Origin: Saccharomonospora xinjiangensis XJ-54
GTDB taxonomy: Bacteria; Actinomycetota; Actinomycetes; Mycobacteriales; Pseudonocardiaceae
Length of the DNA stretch: 64,000 nucleotides
Assembly (NCBI RefSeq): GCF_000258175.1
Contig: NZ_JH636049.1
Location: forward strand, 3,015,482-3,079,481
Direction of reading: 5' to 3'
A program made the translations under genes and the position numbers. The notes under the pieces are model-generated. The model worked only from the letters and a program-made list of their open reading frames with translations, was not told where the DNA came from and searched no databases. Shown piece after piece: positions 7,863 to 15,817 of this stretch; the first letter of the stretch is position 1, and every line of letters starts with the position of its first letter.

Positions 7863-8623
7863 ACGACGTGATCGCCTCGGAGTGGTTGAAGGTGCGGTCG
7901 GTGCGGTCCACGTACTGGCTGCTCGCTGCCGTCGCCGGTGCTCTGGTGCTCGGCACCGTCGTGTCCGTGTTGATGGTCGCCGACTGGGACGCCTCTGCCG
8001 CAGCGGAGCGGGAGCGCTTCGCCAGCGCCGACATGGCCGTGCTCGTGTTGCCGTTCCTCCAGTTCTGTGTCGCTGTCTTCGGGGGCCTCACCGTCACCTC
8101 CGAGTACACGACCGGATCGATCTTGAGCACTCTCGCGGCGGTTCCCCGCAGGGGGCGGGTGTTGCTCGGCAAGGTGGTGGTCGTCGGAACCGCCACGATG
8201 CTGTTGGCGCTCGCCACGACCTTCCTGATGCTCGCCGTGGTGTCGGTCGTCGTGGGCGACCGGCCCTCGCCCATCGCGCCGTGGGAGTCGATGAGCGAGG
8301 GTGTGGGTTCGGCGCTCGCGGCCGTGGCGGTGCTCGTGGTGACCGCGCACGTCGCGCTCTGTCTCGGCGTGGCCATCCGCGCGTCGGCGGGGACGCTGGT
8401 GACGATGACCGTGTTGCTGTTCGTCCTGCCCGTGGCTTTCACGTTCCTGCCCGAGCCGTGGAACCTCCGGCTCGTCTCCGGCACGCTGCCCGCCCTGCCG
8501 AGCCAACTCGCGGGCAGTCCAGGTGCCGTGTTCTCTCCTGGCGTTGCCGCGGTGGTGCTCGCCGCCTACGTCGTGCTCTCGTCCGGCATCGCGTATTGGG
8601 TGCTGACCAGGCGTGACGCGTGA
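7859..8623 (+). CDS. ABC-2 type transporter permease
   Basis: A 254-residue permease starting at the GTG that overlaps the ATPase stop. The N-terminus 'VIASEWLKVRSVRSTYWLL' is the signature opening of ABC-2 permeases, whose 'SEWxKxRS' amphipathic helix precedes TM1. Six hydrophobic segments follow, with 'GGLTVTSEYTTGSILSTLAAVPRR' between TM2 and TM3, also typical of the family. It ends 4 bp before a strong hairpin (8627-8663) shared with the convergent reductase gene. Confidence 0.9.
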   Translation: MNDVIASEWLKVRSVRSTYWLLAAVAGALVLGTVVSVLMVADWDASAAAERERFASADMAVLVLPFLQFCVAVFGGLTVTSEYTTGSILSTLAAVPRRGRVLLGKVVVVGTATMLLALATTFLMLAVVSVVVGDRPSPIAPWESMSEGVGSALAAVAVLVVTAHVALCLGVAIRASAGTLVTMTVLLFVLPVAFTFLPEPWNLRLVSGTLPALPSQLAGSPGAVFSPGVAAVVLAAYVVLSSGIAYWVLTRRDA

Positions 8624-8626
8624 TCG

Positions 8627-8663
8627 GTCGCTGGTGCCTGGCGCGTCGTCAGGCACCAGCGAC
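8627..8663. terminator. bidirectional terminator hairpin
   Basis: A perfect 14-bp stem (8627-8640 with 8650-8663) and 9-nt loop in the 44-bp gap between two convergent genes, suited to stopping both transcripts. Confidence 0.8.
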
Positions 8664-8667
8664 ATCG

Positions 8668-9723
8668 TCACGGGATGATGCGGCGTTTGCGCAGGTCGTC
8701 GAACGCCGAGCGGAACATGGCCTCGGAATCGACGAACTCCGTGAACCCGAACCGGCGTGCCTTGGAGCTGTCGGCGATGAAGTCGTAGTCCCACGAGAAC
8801 ACCGCGTCGCCGAACGGCCACGACGACACCTGCTCGAAACTCGTGTCGGCCAGCCCGTGCCGCTGCACCATGTCATTCCACAGTGGACCCTTGTCGCCCA
8901 TCGTGTCAGCGAGCGACATGGGCAGCGGTTCGGCCACGGTGAGTCCGAAGTGGTCGGCGATCACCGGCCACATGTGCCGCCACCGGAACAGGTCGCCATT
9001 GGTGATGTTGAACGCCTGGTTCGCGCACTGCTCGTTCGTCGAGGCCCACACCGCGGCCTTGGACAGCAGCGTGGCATCGGTCATCTCCAGCAACGTGTCG
9101 TAGGCGCCCGGCTTGCCGGGGAACCGCAGCGGAAGACCCAACTCCGCGCACATCGAGGCGTACACGGCGAGCACCATCACCAGGTTCATGGGATTGCCGA
9201 GCGCGTACCCGCACACCACGGACGGCCGCAGCGCCGACCACGTCCAGCCTTTGCCCCGGCTGCTCTGTTCGAGGAAGTTCTGCTGATCGACGTTGAACTC
9301 CGGTGGGAGGTGACCGGGGTCGTCCTCCTTGGCCGGGGTTTTGAAAGGGCCGAGATGCGCCCCGTAGACCTTGTAGCCCTGCATGAGGTTGACATGCCGA
9401 AGCGGCGCGACGGCCTCGACTGCCTCGACCGTGTTGACCAGCATCGCGAGGTTCGGGCCGACCAGCTCGGACCAGCTCGGCCTGTCCTGGTAGGCGGCGT
9501 AGAAGACGTGGGTCACCTCGCGCAGCTCGCCGAGGGCCGCGCGAGTGGCTTCGCGGTCGAGCAGGTCCACGCTCACGTGGCGCAGTCCCGGCGCGTCGGT
9601 GCCCCCGCGCCGGGAGACGCCGACGACGTCCCAGTCGTCGAGCGTGCGCAGGTGGTCGATGAGGTTGCCGCCGATGACACCGTTGGCCCCGATCACGAGG
9701 GCCACGTTGGTTCTGGAACTCAT
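8668..9723 (-). CDS. NAD(P)-dependent SDR of the progesterone 5-beta-reductase/iridoid-synthase-like (PRISE) type
   Basis: A 351-residue extended SDR. The dinucleotide-binding loop is 'IGANGVIGGNLIDHL' (residues about 11-25). The 'LMQGYKVYGAHLGPFKTPAKED' segment corresponds to the LQTG-K-HY region that holds the catalytic Lys and Tyr of PRISE reductases. 'QQNFLEQSSRGKGWTWSALRP' and 'FNITNGDLFRWRHMWP' are further family hallmarks. Such enzymes reduce enone double bonds; the bacterial substrates are mostly unknown. ATG at 9723. It is transcribed divergently from a LysR regulator 71 bp away, which is probably its controller. Confidence 0.85.
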   Translation of the reverse strand: MSSRTNVALVIGANGVIGGNLIDHLRTLDDWDVVGVSRRGGTDAPGLRHVSVDLLDREATRAALGELREVTHVFYAAYQDRPSWSELVGPNLAMLVNTVEAVEAVAPLRHVNLMQGYKVYGAHLGPFKTPAKEDDPGHLPPEFNVDQQNFLEQSSRGKGWTWSALRPSVVCGYALGNPMNLVMVLAVYASMCAELGLPLRFPGKPGAYDTLLEMTDATLLSKAAVWASTNEQCANQAFNITNGDLFRWRHMWPVIADHFGLTVAEPLPMSLADTMGDKGPLWNDMVQRHGLADTSFEQVSSWPFGDAVFSWDYDFIADSSKARRFGFTEFVDSEAMFRSAFDDLRKRRIIP

Positions 9724-9752
9724 GTGTCGATCGTCCAGCGATCAGCGTCTAT

Positions 9753-9778
9753 AAGTCCAATACATATCTCTGAGACTT
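9753..9778. promoter_or_regulatory. candidate LysR-type operator in the divergent gap
   Basis: Inverted AAGTC (9753-9757) and GACTT (9774-9778) flank an AT-rich centre in an otherwise GC-rich 71-bp gap. LysR regulators normally bind dyads in such divergent intergenic regions. Inferred from position and symmetry only. Confidence 0.4.
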
Positions 9779-9794
9779 CCTATAAAATCTGCTC

Positions 9795-10691
9795 ATGCCT
9801 ACGCTGCGTCAATGGGAGTACTTGATCACGGTGGTCGAACTTGGGTCGTTCACCAGAGCGGCCGAGTCGCTGCACGTCACCCAGCCCGCGCTGTCGCATC
9901 AGCTCCGCACCCTGGAACGCACTGTCGGCGGGACACTGCTGGAACGGCTGCCCCGTTCGGTGAACCCGACCCCGCTCGGCCGCGCCGTGCTGCCACACGC
10001 CAAAGCCGCGCTCGCCGACGCGGAGCGGGCGTTGTGTGCGGCCCGCCGCGCGGCCGGTCTCGAAGAGGGCGAACTGGAAGTGGCGACCGTCTACTCCGTC
10101 GGGATCGGGGTGCTGCCCACCGTGTTGCGGACCTGGCGGCTGCGCCATCCCGACGTGCGCATCAGGCTGCGCGAACACCGTCACGCCGATCAGCTACGCG
10201 ACGCCATGCTCGCCGGCGAGGCGGACATCGCGGTGGGCCCACGACCGCGCGACTGGGAAGGAACACTGCACGAATTGGACACCGAGGAGTTCGTCGTCGT
10301 CGCCGCGCGGGACGATCCCGCGGCCTCCCGCGCCGACCGCGACGGTATCGACCTCTCGCATCTCGCCGATCGCGACTGGATCCACTACGCGCAGGGCAAC
10401 GGACTCGCCGACGTGGTGGACTCCGCGTGCGCGGCGGCGGGTTTCCGCCCCCGGCCTGCCGTGCGCACCGAACAGAGCGCCGCAGCTCCGGTGCTCGCGG
10501 CCTCGGGGCTGGGTGTGGCGCTGGTGCCCGCCAACATCCTGCCGAGGGAGTTCGACGGCGCGGTGCTGCGGCCGAAGCCCGCGATCACCAGGACGCTCGC
10601 CGCCTACACACGGCACGACCCCGACCCGCTGACCACCGCGTTCCTGAGGGTGCTGCGCGAATGGCGCTCGGAAGGAGCTCTCAGCCGATGA
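9795..10691 (+). CDS. LysR-family transcriptional regulator
   Basis: A 298-residue LTTR. The N-terminal winged helix-turn-helix 'EYLITVVELGSFTRAAESLHVTQPALSHQLRTLERTVG' (residues 8-45) is canonical. A linker helix and the periplasmic-binding-protein-like effector domain follow ('VATVYSVGIGVLPTVLRTW', 'GEADIAVGPRP', 'VLAASGLGVALVPANIL'). It is divergent from the PRISE reductase gene and probably regulates it in response to a related small molecule. The 3' end overlaps the convergent SDR gene by 11 bp (10681-10691). Confidence 0.9.
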   Translation: MPTLRQWEYLITVVELGSFTRAAESLHVTQPALSHQLRTLERTVGGTLLERLPRSVNPTPLGRAVLPHAKAALADAERALCAARRAAGLEEGELEVATVYSVGIGVLPTVLRTWRLRHPDVRIRLREHRHADQLRDAMLAGEADIAVGPRPRDWEGTLHELDTEEFVVVAARDDPAASRADRDGIDLSHLADRDWIHYAQGNGLADVVDSACAAAGFRPRPAVRTEQSAAAPVLAASGLGVALVPANILPREFDGAVLRPKPAITRTLAAYTRHDPDPLTTAFLRVLREWRSEGALSR

Positions 10692-11487
10692 CCGGAGAAC
10701 CCGCGGAGTCCAGCGCGGAGAAGGTGCGATGAACGCGGGCGAGCAGGCGATCGGGCAGCAGACGTCCTGCCAGCACGAACAACCGGTTGTAGAGCGGGCC
10801 GGTGACGACTTGTGCTCGCCCCGCCGTCACGGCGGCGTAGGTCTGGCGCGCGACGCGAGCAGGGTCGTCCTTGAACGACAGCGCCCCGATCTTCGTGTCC
10901 CGCAGTCCCGCTCGCGCGAAGAACTCCGTGTCGGTGACCCCGGGCAGCACCGTCGTGACGCTGACCCCGGTTCCCCGCAATTCCTCGGCGAGGGCCGCGG
11001 CGAACGACGACACGAACGCCTTCGAGGCGTTGTACGTGGCCTGGTAAGGACCGGGGAGTCCAGCGACGGTCGAGGACACGACGACGAGCCGCCCACTGCC
11101 GCGTTCGACCATCGCGGGCAGCAGCCGCTTGGCCAGATGCACGGTTCCCGCCACGTTAAGGTCAACGACGCGCAGTTGGTCGTGCAATGAGGTGTCCCCT
11201 GCGAAGGCGCCGCCTGTGCCCACTCCGGCGTTGAGAACCAGCACGTCCACAGGACGGTCGAGAGCATCGACGCGGTCGGCCAGCTCCATGATCCCCGAGT
11301 AGGTCGCCAGGTCGTCGCGCACACTCCACACCTGGCGGCCGAGAGCGTCGAACTCGGCAACGGCGGCGTCGAGCGCGTCGTCGTCGGCACACGCCACCAG
11401 GTCGAATCCGTGCCGGGCGAACTCAAGCGCGAGTTGCCTCCCGATCCCCGTCGAAGCGCCGGTCACCACGGCCAGTCGGGTTCCCAT
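10681..11487 (-). CDS. short-chain dehydrogenase/reductase
   Basis: A 268-residue classical SDR. I start it at the ATG at 11487 (MGTRLAVVTGASTGIG), 10 codons inside the longest frame. The cofactor loop 'TGASTGIG' (residues 9-16), 'NAGVG', catalytic Ser in 'VVSSTVAG' and the 'YNASK' active-site pair are all present. The C-terminal part ('FKDDPARVARQTYAAVTAGRAQVVTGPLYN') resembles actinobacterial SDRs annotated as oxidoreductases of lipids or steroids. It is convergent with the LysR gene, overlapping it by 11 bp. Confidence 0.88.
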   Translation of the reverse strand: MGTRLAVVTGASTGIGRQLALEFARHGFDLVACADDDALDAAVAEFDALGRQVWSVRDDLATYSGIMELADRVDALDRPVDVLVLNAGVGTGGAFAGDTSLHDQLRVVDLNVAGTVHLAKRLLPAMVERGSGRLVVVSSTVAGLPGPYQATYNASKAFVSSFAAALAEELRGTGVSVTTVLPGVTDTEFFARAGLRDTKIGALSFKDDPARVARQTYAAVTAGRAQVVTGPLYNRLFVLAGRLLPDRLLARVHRTFSALDSAGSPVIG

Positions 11488-11596
11488 CGCATTTCCCCTT
11501 CCCTCGCTGCTTGGCACCTCGGGAGTACCCGGGTTGCCCCGGCACCTGCGCCGCCTTCGACGGCGTCAGCCACATCGGCATTACGCTGCCGACGTG

Positions 11597-12352
11597 ATGA
11601 CCGACGCACGACTTGCCGCGCGGCTCGCCGACGAAGCGGGCAGGCTGCTGCTCAGGCTCAGGGGAGCACCCGGGTTCCGAACTCCCGACGAGGCTCGTGA
11701 AATGGGACGTCGCGGTGACGCGGAGGCGAACGCGCTGATCCTGCGAGGGCTCGCCGGGGAACGGCCCGGCGATGCCGTGCTGTCGGAGGAGTCCGCCGAC
11801 GACCCCGCGAGGCTCAGTGCGGGCAGGGTGTGGATCGTGGACCCGCTCGACGGCACCCGCGAATACGGGATCGGACGGCCCGACTGGACGGTGCACGTCG
11901 CGCTCTGGAAAGCGGGCGAGGGAATAACGGACGCCGCTGTGGCCGAACCCGACCGAGGGTGGGTCATCGCGACGGACGAGAAATCGGAAAAGACTGTCGA
12001 AATGCCCGGAAAGGCCGTCCGCATTCTCGTCAGCGGCACCCGGCCCCCCGAATTCGCGCAAAAGGTCGCCGACGACGTCGGCGGGGAACTGGTGCCGATG
12101 GGCTCGGCGGGGGCCAAAGCCATGGCGGTGGTGAAGGGCGAGGCGGATGCCTACCTGCACGCCGGGGGCCAGTACGAGTGGGACTCCGCGGCACCTGTCG
12201 GTGTCGCCAGGTCGGCGGGTCTGCATGCGAGCCGGATCGACGGTTCCGAACTGGTGTACAACAGGCCGTCGCCGTACCTTCCTGACCTGCTCATCTGCCG
12301 CTCGGCGCTGGCGGACCCGCTGCTGAGGGCGATCGCGCGCGCCAGGAACTGA
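11597..12352 (+). CDS. cysQ: inositol monophosphatase-family phosphatase, CysQ-like (3'-phosphoadenosine 5'-phosphate phosphatase)
   Basis: A 251-residue member of the FIG superfamily. The metal-binding motif 'VWIVDPLDGTREYG' (residues about 77-90), an upstream acidic residue in 'LSEESADD', and the C-terminal metal ligand region 'GGQYEWDSAAPVGVARSAG' are intact. The pattern DPLDGTREY with a short length is typical of actinobacterial CysQ, which removes the 3'-phosphate from PAP in sulfate assimilation, though inositol phosphatase activity is possible. Start at ATG 11597 (GTG at 11594 is an alternative). No sulfur genes adjoin it. Symbol tentative. Confidence 0.75.
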   Translation: MTDARLAARLADEAGRLLLRLRGAPGFRTPDEAREMGRRGDAEANALILRGLAGERPGDAVLSEESADDPARLSAGRVWIVDPLDGTREYGIGRPDWTVHVALWKAGEGITDAAVAEPDRGWVIATDEKSEKTVEMPGKAVRILVSGTRPPEFAQKVADDVGGELVPMGSAGAKAMAVVKGEADAYLHAGGQYEWDSAAPVGVARSAGLHASRIDGSELVYNRPSPYLPDLLICRSALADPLLRAIARARN

Positions 12353-12438
12353 ACCCGGGCATGCACACCGTGGGGCCGTGAAGGTTGCTGCTGAGGCGCT
12401 GATGCATCGTGCGCCGGACACCGAACCCGGACATGGAA

Positions 12439-12469
12439 ACGGGTGGGAGGCCCGTGGCCTCCCACCCGT
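12439..12469 (-). terminator. terminator of the small secreted protein gene
   Basis: A perfect 14-bp stem (12439-12452 with 12456-12469) and a 3-nt loop. On the minus strand the stem is followed by TTTCC. It lies 19 bp past the stop of the minus-strand gene at 12488. Confidence 0.8.
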
Positions 12470-12487
12470 GGCTGGAGTGCGCGCGAC

Positions 12488-12760
12488 TCAGTGGTCGGTC
12501 GCCTCGGCGTTGCTGCAGTACGCGACGTTGTTCTCGTCGGCGCTGCCCAGCAGGCCGATCTGGCCGAGCAGATCGACGCTGACCACCGGGCAGACGTTGA
12601 TCTGGTTGTTGCTGAGCACGTCGTCCACGTTGATCAGACCGATCTGGTTCGTGTTGTCGTGGACGTCGGTGTCGGTGTCGCCCGGCGTGGCGAAGGCGGG
12701 CGCGCCCAGCATCAGAATCCCGGCCGCGGCGCTGGCAACAATTGCAGTCTTCTTGAACAC
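12488..12760 (-). CDS. small secreted hydrophobic protein, rodlin/chaplin-like in style
   Basis: A 90-residue precursor starting at GTG 12760, with AAAGG just upstream. The signal peptide is clear (VFKKT, hydrophobic 'AIVASAAAGILMLGAPAFA'). The mature part of about 65 residues is Asn/Asp-rich with a hydrophobic repeat-like core ('NQIGLINVDDVLSNNQINVCPVVSV', 'LLGQIGLLG') and two cysteines. This composition recalls the rodlins and chaplins that coat aerial hyphae of actinomycetes, but I cannot assign it to either family. It has its own promoter region and a strong terminator, so it is an independent transcript. Confidence 0.65.
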   Translation of the reverse strand: MFKKTAIVASAAAGILMLGAPAFATPGDTDTDVHDNTNQIGLINVDDVLSNNQINVCPVVSVDLLGQIGLLGSADENNVAYCSNAEATDH

Positions 12761-13243
12761 CTTTAACCCATTCCTATCGACTCGAGTGATGTTCGTGCTG
12801 CGGTAGGAATTCACCGCAACCGTCTGTGAATTTACAAGCACCCAGAACAAAGCACACGGCACAATACGGTTGTGGGAAATCACCCGGTTTCGTGGTGGTG
12901 CGGGTCACTGCCGACGCTGGATTGGGTCACGAGATTGCTCTGACCAGCGGAGATGTCAAGAACGAGTCGTTGCTTTCCGTGTCCGCATACTCGATAGAAC
13001 CCCTCGCGTCCCCCTATGTGACGACGGAAGCGATGCGAAACGTATTGAATGCGCTGTGTGCAAATGACCTGATGGGATGAAACTTGGCGAACTTCCTTGC
13101 GTAAGCAACGGTCTGTGCGCGGTGTGCTTCCGCGCCGTGGAACGTGTCCGTGGGTCCGGCAGAGTTCCGGACATATCGGCGTCGCGAGCCGTCCAGACCC
13201 GCCGTTCGGGGTTTATGGGCCGCCCCGGTCCCGAGGACCGGCT
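12761..13243. other. gene-poor region of 483 bp with a promoter-type inverted repeat
   Basis: No convincing gene. On the minus strand it holds the promoter of the small secreted protein, including an AT-rich dyad AATTCAC (12808-12814) / GTGAATT (12826-12832). An 84-codon frame on the plus strand (12826-13080) has no RBS, no family and ordinary frame statistics, so I do not call it. The rest lies downstream of recQ, which ends at 13244. Confidence 0.5.
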
Positions 13244-15067
13244 TCAGGAGGTCAGGACGCCGAGCACGCCCTCACCGTACCTGTTCAGCTTGGTCTCTCC
13301 GACGCCGTTCACCGTCGCCAGCTCGTCGCGGGTCGCGGGTCGCAGCGTGGCGATCTGCCGCAATGTCGCGTCGTGGAAGATCACATACGCTGGCACGCCC
13401 TGTTCCTTCGCGGTGGCGGCCCGCCAGGCCCGCAACCGCTCGAACACCGCGCTGGCCTCGGCGTCCAGTTCCACCGGCTCGGCGCGTGCCGACGACGTCG
13501 AGCGAGACGTGCGCACCGCGACCCGCGCCGGATCGCGCCGCATCGGCACCGTCCTGCCCGAAAACAGCACCTCGTCGGACGACTCCGTGGTGACGAGCGT
13601 GCCGTAGTCACCCTCGACGGCGAGCAAGCCCGCGGCGAGCAACTGCCTCACCACCGCGCGCCACTCACCCTCACCGAGGTCGGAGCCGACCCCGAACACC
13701 GAGAGCGTGTCGTGCCGATGCTGGGTGACCTTCGGGGTGAGCTTGCCGCGCAGGATGTCGATGATCTGCCCTGCTCCGAACTTCTGACCGCGTTCCCTGC
13801 GAAGGCGGACGACGGTGGAGAGCAGTTTCTGCGCCGCGACGGTGCCGTCCCACGACTCCGGTGGCGAAAGGCACGTGTCGCAGTTACCGCAACGGTCCTT
13901 CGCGCCGTCCTGTCCGAAATAGGCGAGCAGTCGAGCCCTGCGGCAGTCCACCGTCTCGCACAGCGCGAGCATCGCGTCGAGGTGAGCGGACAGCCGCCGC
14001 CGGTGTGCGGCGTCGCCCTCCGAGGTGTCGATCAGCCGCCGCTGTGCCACGACGTCCGAGAGGCCGTAGGCGAGCCACGCCGTGGACGGCAGCCCGTCAC
14101 GCCCCGCGCGTCCCGTCTCCTGGTAGTAGCCCTCCACCGACTTGGGCAGGTCGAGGTGTGCCACGAACCGCACGTCGGGCTTGTCGATGCCCATGCCGAA
14201 CGCGATGGTGGCCACCACGACGAGGCCGTCCTCGCGGAGAAACCGCGACTGGTGCCTCGCGCGCGTTCCCGCGTCGAGCCCCGCGTGGTAGGGCAATGCC
14301 TCGATGCCGTTGCGGGTGAGGAACTCGGCGGTCTCCTCCACCGAACGGCGGGAAAGGCAGTAGACGATGCCCGCGTCGCCGGGGTGCTCGGCGCGGAGGA
14401 ATTCCAGCACCTGCTTGCGCGGGTCCTTCTTCGGCACGATCCGGTACTGAATGTTGGGCCGGTCGAAGCTGGAGACGAACACGCGGGCGTCGTCCAGCTT
14501 CAGCCGTGTGGTGATCTCGTCGCGAGTGGCGGGGGTGGCCGTGGCCGTCAACGCGACGCGCGGCACGTCGGGCCTGCGCTCGTGCAGCGCCGACAGTGCG
14601 AGGTAGTCGGGGCGGAAGTCGTGGCCCCACTGGGAGACACAGTGCGCCTCGTCGATGGCGAACACCGAAACGGGACCGCGTTCGACGAGCCGCATGGTGG
14701 CCTCGGACCGCAGCCGTTCCGGCGCGAGATAGAGCAGATCGAGTTCGCCCGCGAGGAACTCGGCCTCCACCATGCGGCGCTCGTCGGGGTCTTGCGTCGA
14801 GTTGAGGTACCCGGCGTGCACACCGGCGGCCCTCAGCCCGTCCACCTGGTCCTGCATGAGCGCGATCAGTGGCGAGATCACCACACCGACGCCGTCGCGC
14901 ACCAGCGCGGGGATCTGATAGCAGAGCGACTTGCCACCACCGGTGGGCATCAGCACGAGTGCGTCGCCGCCGCCGGTCACATGATCGATGATCTGCTGCT
15001 GGTTGTCGCGGAACGAGTCGTAACCGAAGACGCGCTTGAGGACGTCGAGTGTCTGCGGATTCCCCAC
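13244..15067 (-). CDS. recQ: ATP-dependent DNA helicase RecQ
   Basis: A 607-residue complete RecQ. Helicase motif I '[15 protein letters not shown]' (about 40-54), motif II '[17 protein letters not shown]', and motif VI '[11 protein letters not shown]' are present. Four cysteines of the zinc-binding subdomain are in 'CETVDC...DRCGNCDTC' (about 372-398). A winged-helix RQC domain follows, and an HRDC domain ends the protein ('[23 protein letters not shown]', '[17 protein letters not shown]'). It unwinds DNA 3' to 5' in recombination repair. ATG at 15067. It lies downstream of a repeat-rich intergenic segment on the same strand as the PPOX-type gene. Confidence 0.97.
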   Translation of the reverse strand: MGNPQTLDVLKRVFGYDSFRDNQQQIIDHVTGGGDALVLMPTGGGKSLCYQIPALVRDGVGVVISPLIALMQDQVDGLRAAGVHAGYLNSTQDPDERRMVEAEFLAGELDLLYLAPERLRSEATMRLVERGPVSVFAIDEAHCVSQWGHDFRPDYLALSALHERRPDVPRVALTATATPATRDEITTRLKLDDARVFVSSFDRPNIQYRIVPKKDPRKQVLEFLRAEHPGDAGIVYCLSRRSVEETAEFLTRNGIEALPYHAGLDAGTRARHQSRFLREDGLVVVATIAFGMGIDKPDVRFVAHLDLPKSVEGYYQETGRAGRDGLPSTAWLAYGLSDVVAQRRLIDTSEGDAAHRRRLSAHLDAMLALCETVDCRRARLLAYFGQDGAKDRCGNCDTCLSPPESWDGTVAAQKLLSTVVRLRRERGQKFGAGQIIDILRGKLTPKVTQHRHDTLSVFGVGSDLGEGEWRAVVRQLLAAGLLAVEGDYGTLVTTESSDEVLFSGRTVPMRRDPARVAVRTSRSTSSARAEPVELDAEASAVFERLRAWRAATAKEQGVPAYVIFHDATLRQIATLRPATRDELATVNGVGETKLNRYGEGVLGVLTS

Positions 15068-15243
15068 CTCCGCGATCCTAGGCCGAGTCCCACCGCCCCA
15101 ACCGCCGTGTCCGCACTTCTCGCACGCGTGTCCGCACTTCTCGTACGGGTTTTCGCACTAGGGGGACGGGTGTGTGCACTTGTCGTCCGTGTCCGCGCCG
15201 CAGGCTGCGGACACGGGTGCATCAAGTGCGGACACGGGTGCCG
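15068..15243. repeat. intergenic block of direct and mirrored GTGTCCGCACTT repeats with a hairpin
   Basis: GTGTCCGCACTTCT occurs exactly at 15107-15120 and 15128-15141, with decayed copies around 15149 and 15171. The inverse AAGTGCGGACAC occurs at 15224-15235. Between them a perfect 10-bp stem with a 10-nt loop forms (15187-15196 with 15207-15216), whose arms carry the same GTGTCCGC core. The block lies downstream of the PPOX gene and upstream of recQ on the minus strand, so it could terminate or attenuate transcription. I have the impression that such repeats recur in Pseudonocardiaceae genomes. Confidence 0.65.
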
Positions 15244-15675
15244 TCAGGACTTGCTCTGGTCCTGGCTCAGCCAGCGCTCAGGGCGCATGCGCACGAGGAT
15301 CGACGATCCGTCGGAACGGAGGTTCGCCTCCACGAACGCCTGGGCATCGGCCTGCGGCAGGTACCGGCCCGCGATCGCCAGTGCCTCCTCACGGGTCGGC
15401 GGCTCGTCGTTCGCCACGACAGGGCCCTCAACACTGACGTAGGCGTACGGGAACTGTTCGAACTGTGCCACGAGGCTCACCCTGCCCGCCTTGCGGATCG
15501 CGCGGTCCTTCATCGAATCGCGATCCATCCAGAGCAGCACGTCACCGCCGGGTTCGTAGCCGTACCAAATGGGCACGGCAAGAGGCGCCCTTCCGTCCCG
15601 GGACACGGCGAGCACGCCCACGTGACGATCGGCGAGGAAGGCTTCCCGCTCGGCCTCGGTCATGACCGTTGACAT
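15244..15675 (-). CDS. pyridoxamine 5'-phosphate oxidase-family (PPOX/FMN- or F420-binding) protein
   Basis: A 143-residue split-barrel protein. Family features are 'MTEAEREAFLADRHVGVLAVSRDGRAPLAVPIWYGY' at the N-terminus, then 'RDSMKDRAIRKAGRVSLVAQ' (phosphate/cofactor contact) and 'YVSVEGPVVAND'. Members bind FMN, F420 or haem and usually have unknown oxidoreductase roles in actinomycetes. ATG at 15675, with an in-frame ATG at 15663 as an alternative. It is divergent from mgtE, sharing a 142-bp promoter region. Confidence 0.8.
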   Translation of the reverse strand: MSTVMTEAEREAFLADRHVGVLAVSRDGRAPLAVPIWYGYEPGGDVLLWMDRDSMKDRAIRKAGRVSLVAQFEQFPYAYVSVEGPVVANDEPPTREEALAIAGRYLPQADAQAFVEANLRSDGSSILVRMRPERWLSQDQSKS

Positions 15676-15817
15676 GTGTGTCCTCCTCGACTGTCTGTGT
15701 CGATCGGGACAACCGGCGGTGATCGTGGGGAATTCCCGTCAGTGGGGAGCAAGATCACGCCGATGGGTCGCCACGTTTATCCGTGGGGTATCCCGCTGGG
15801 CGGACTGGAGGGAGTAC

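Noticed and set aside
12826..13080. An 84-codon plus-strand frame between the small secreted protein gene and recQ
   Set aside because: No RBS, no signal or domain, and codon bias is poor. It overlaps the promoter region of the secreted protein gene.
15676..15817. Possible M-box magnesium riboswitch before mgtE
   Set aside because: The 142-bp leader shows none of the conserved M-box core segments that I can recall, and is too short for the full fold plus a terminator or sequester stem.
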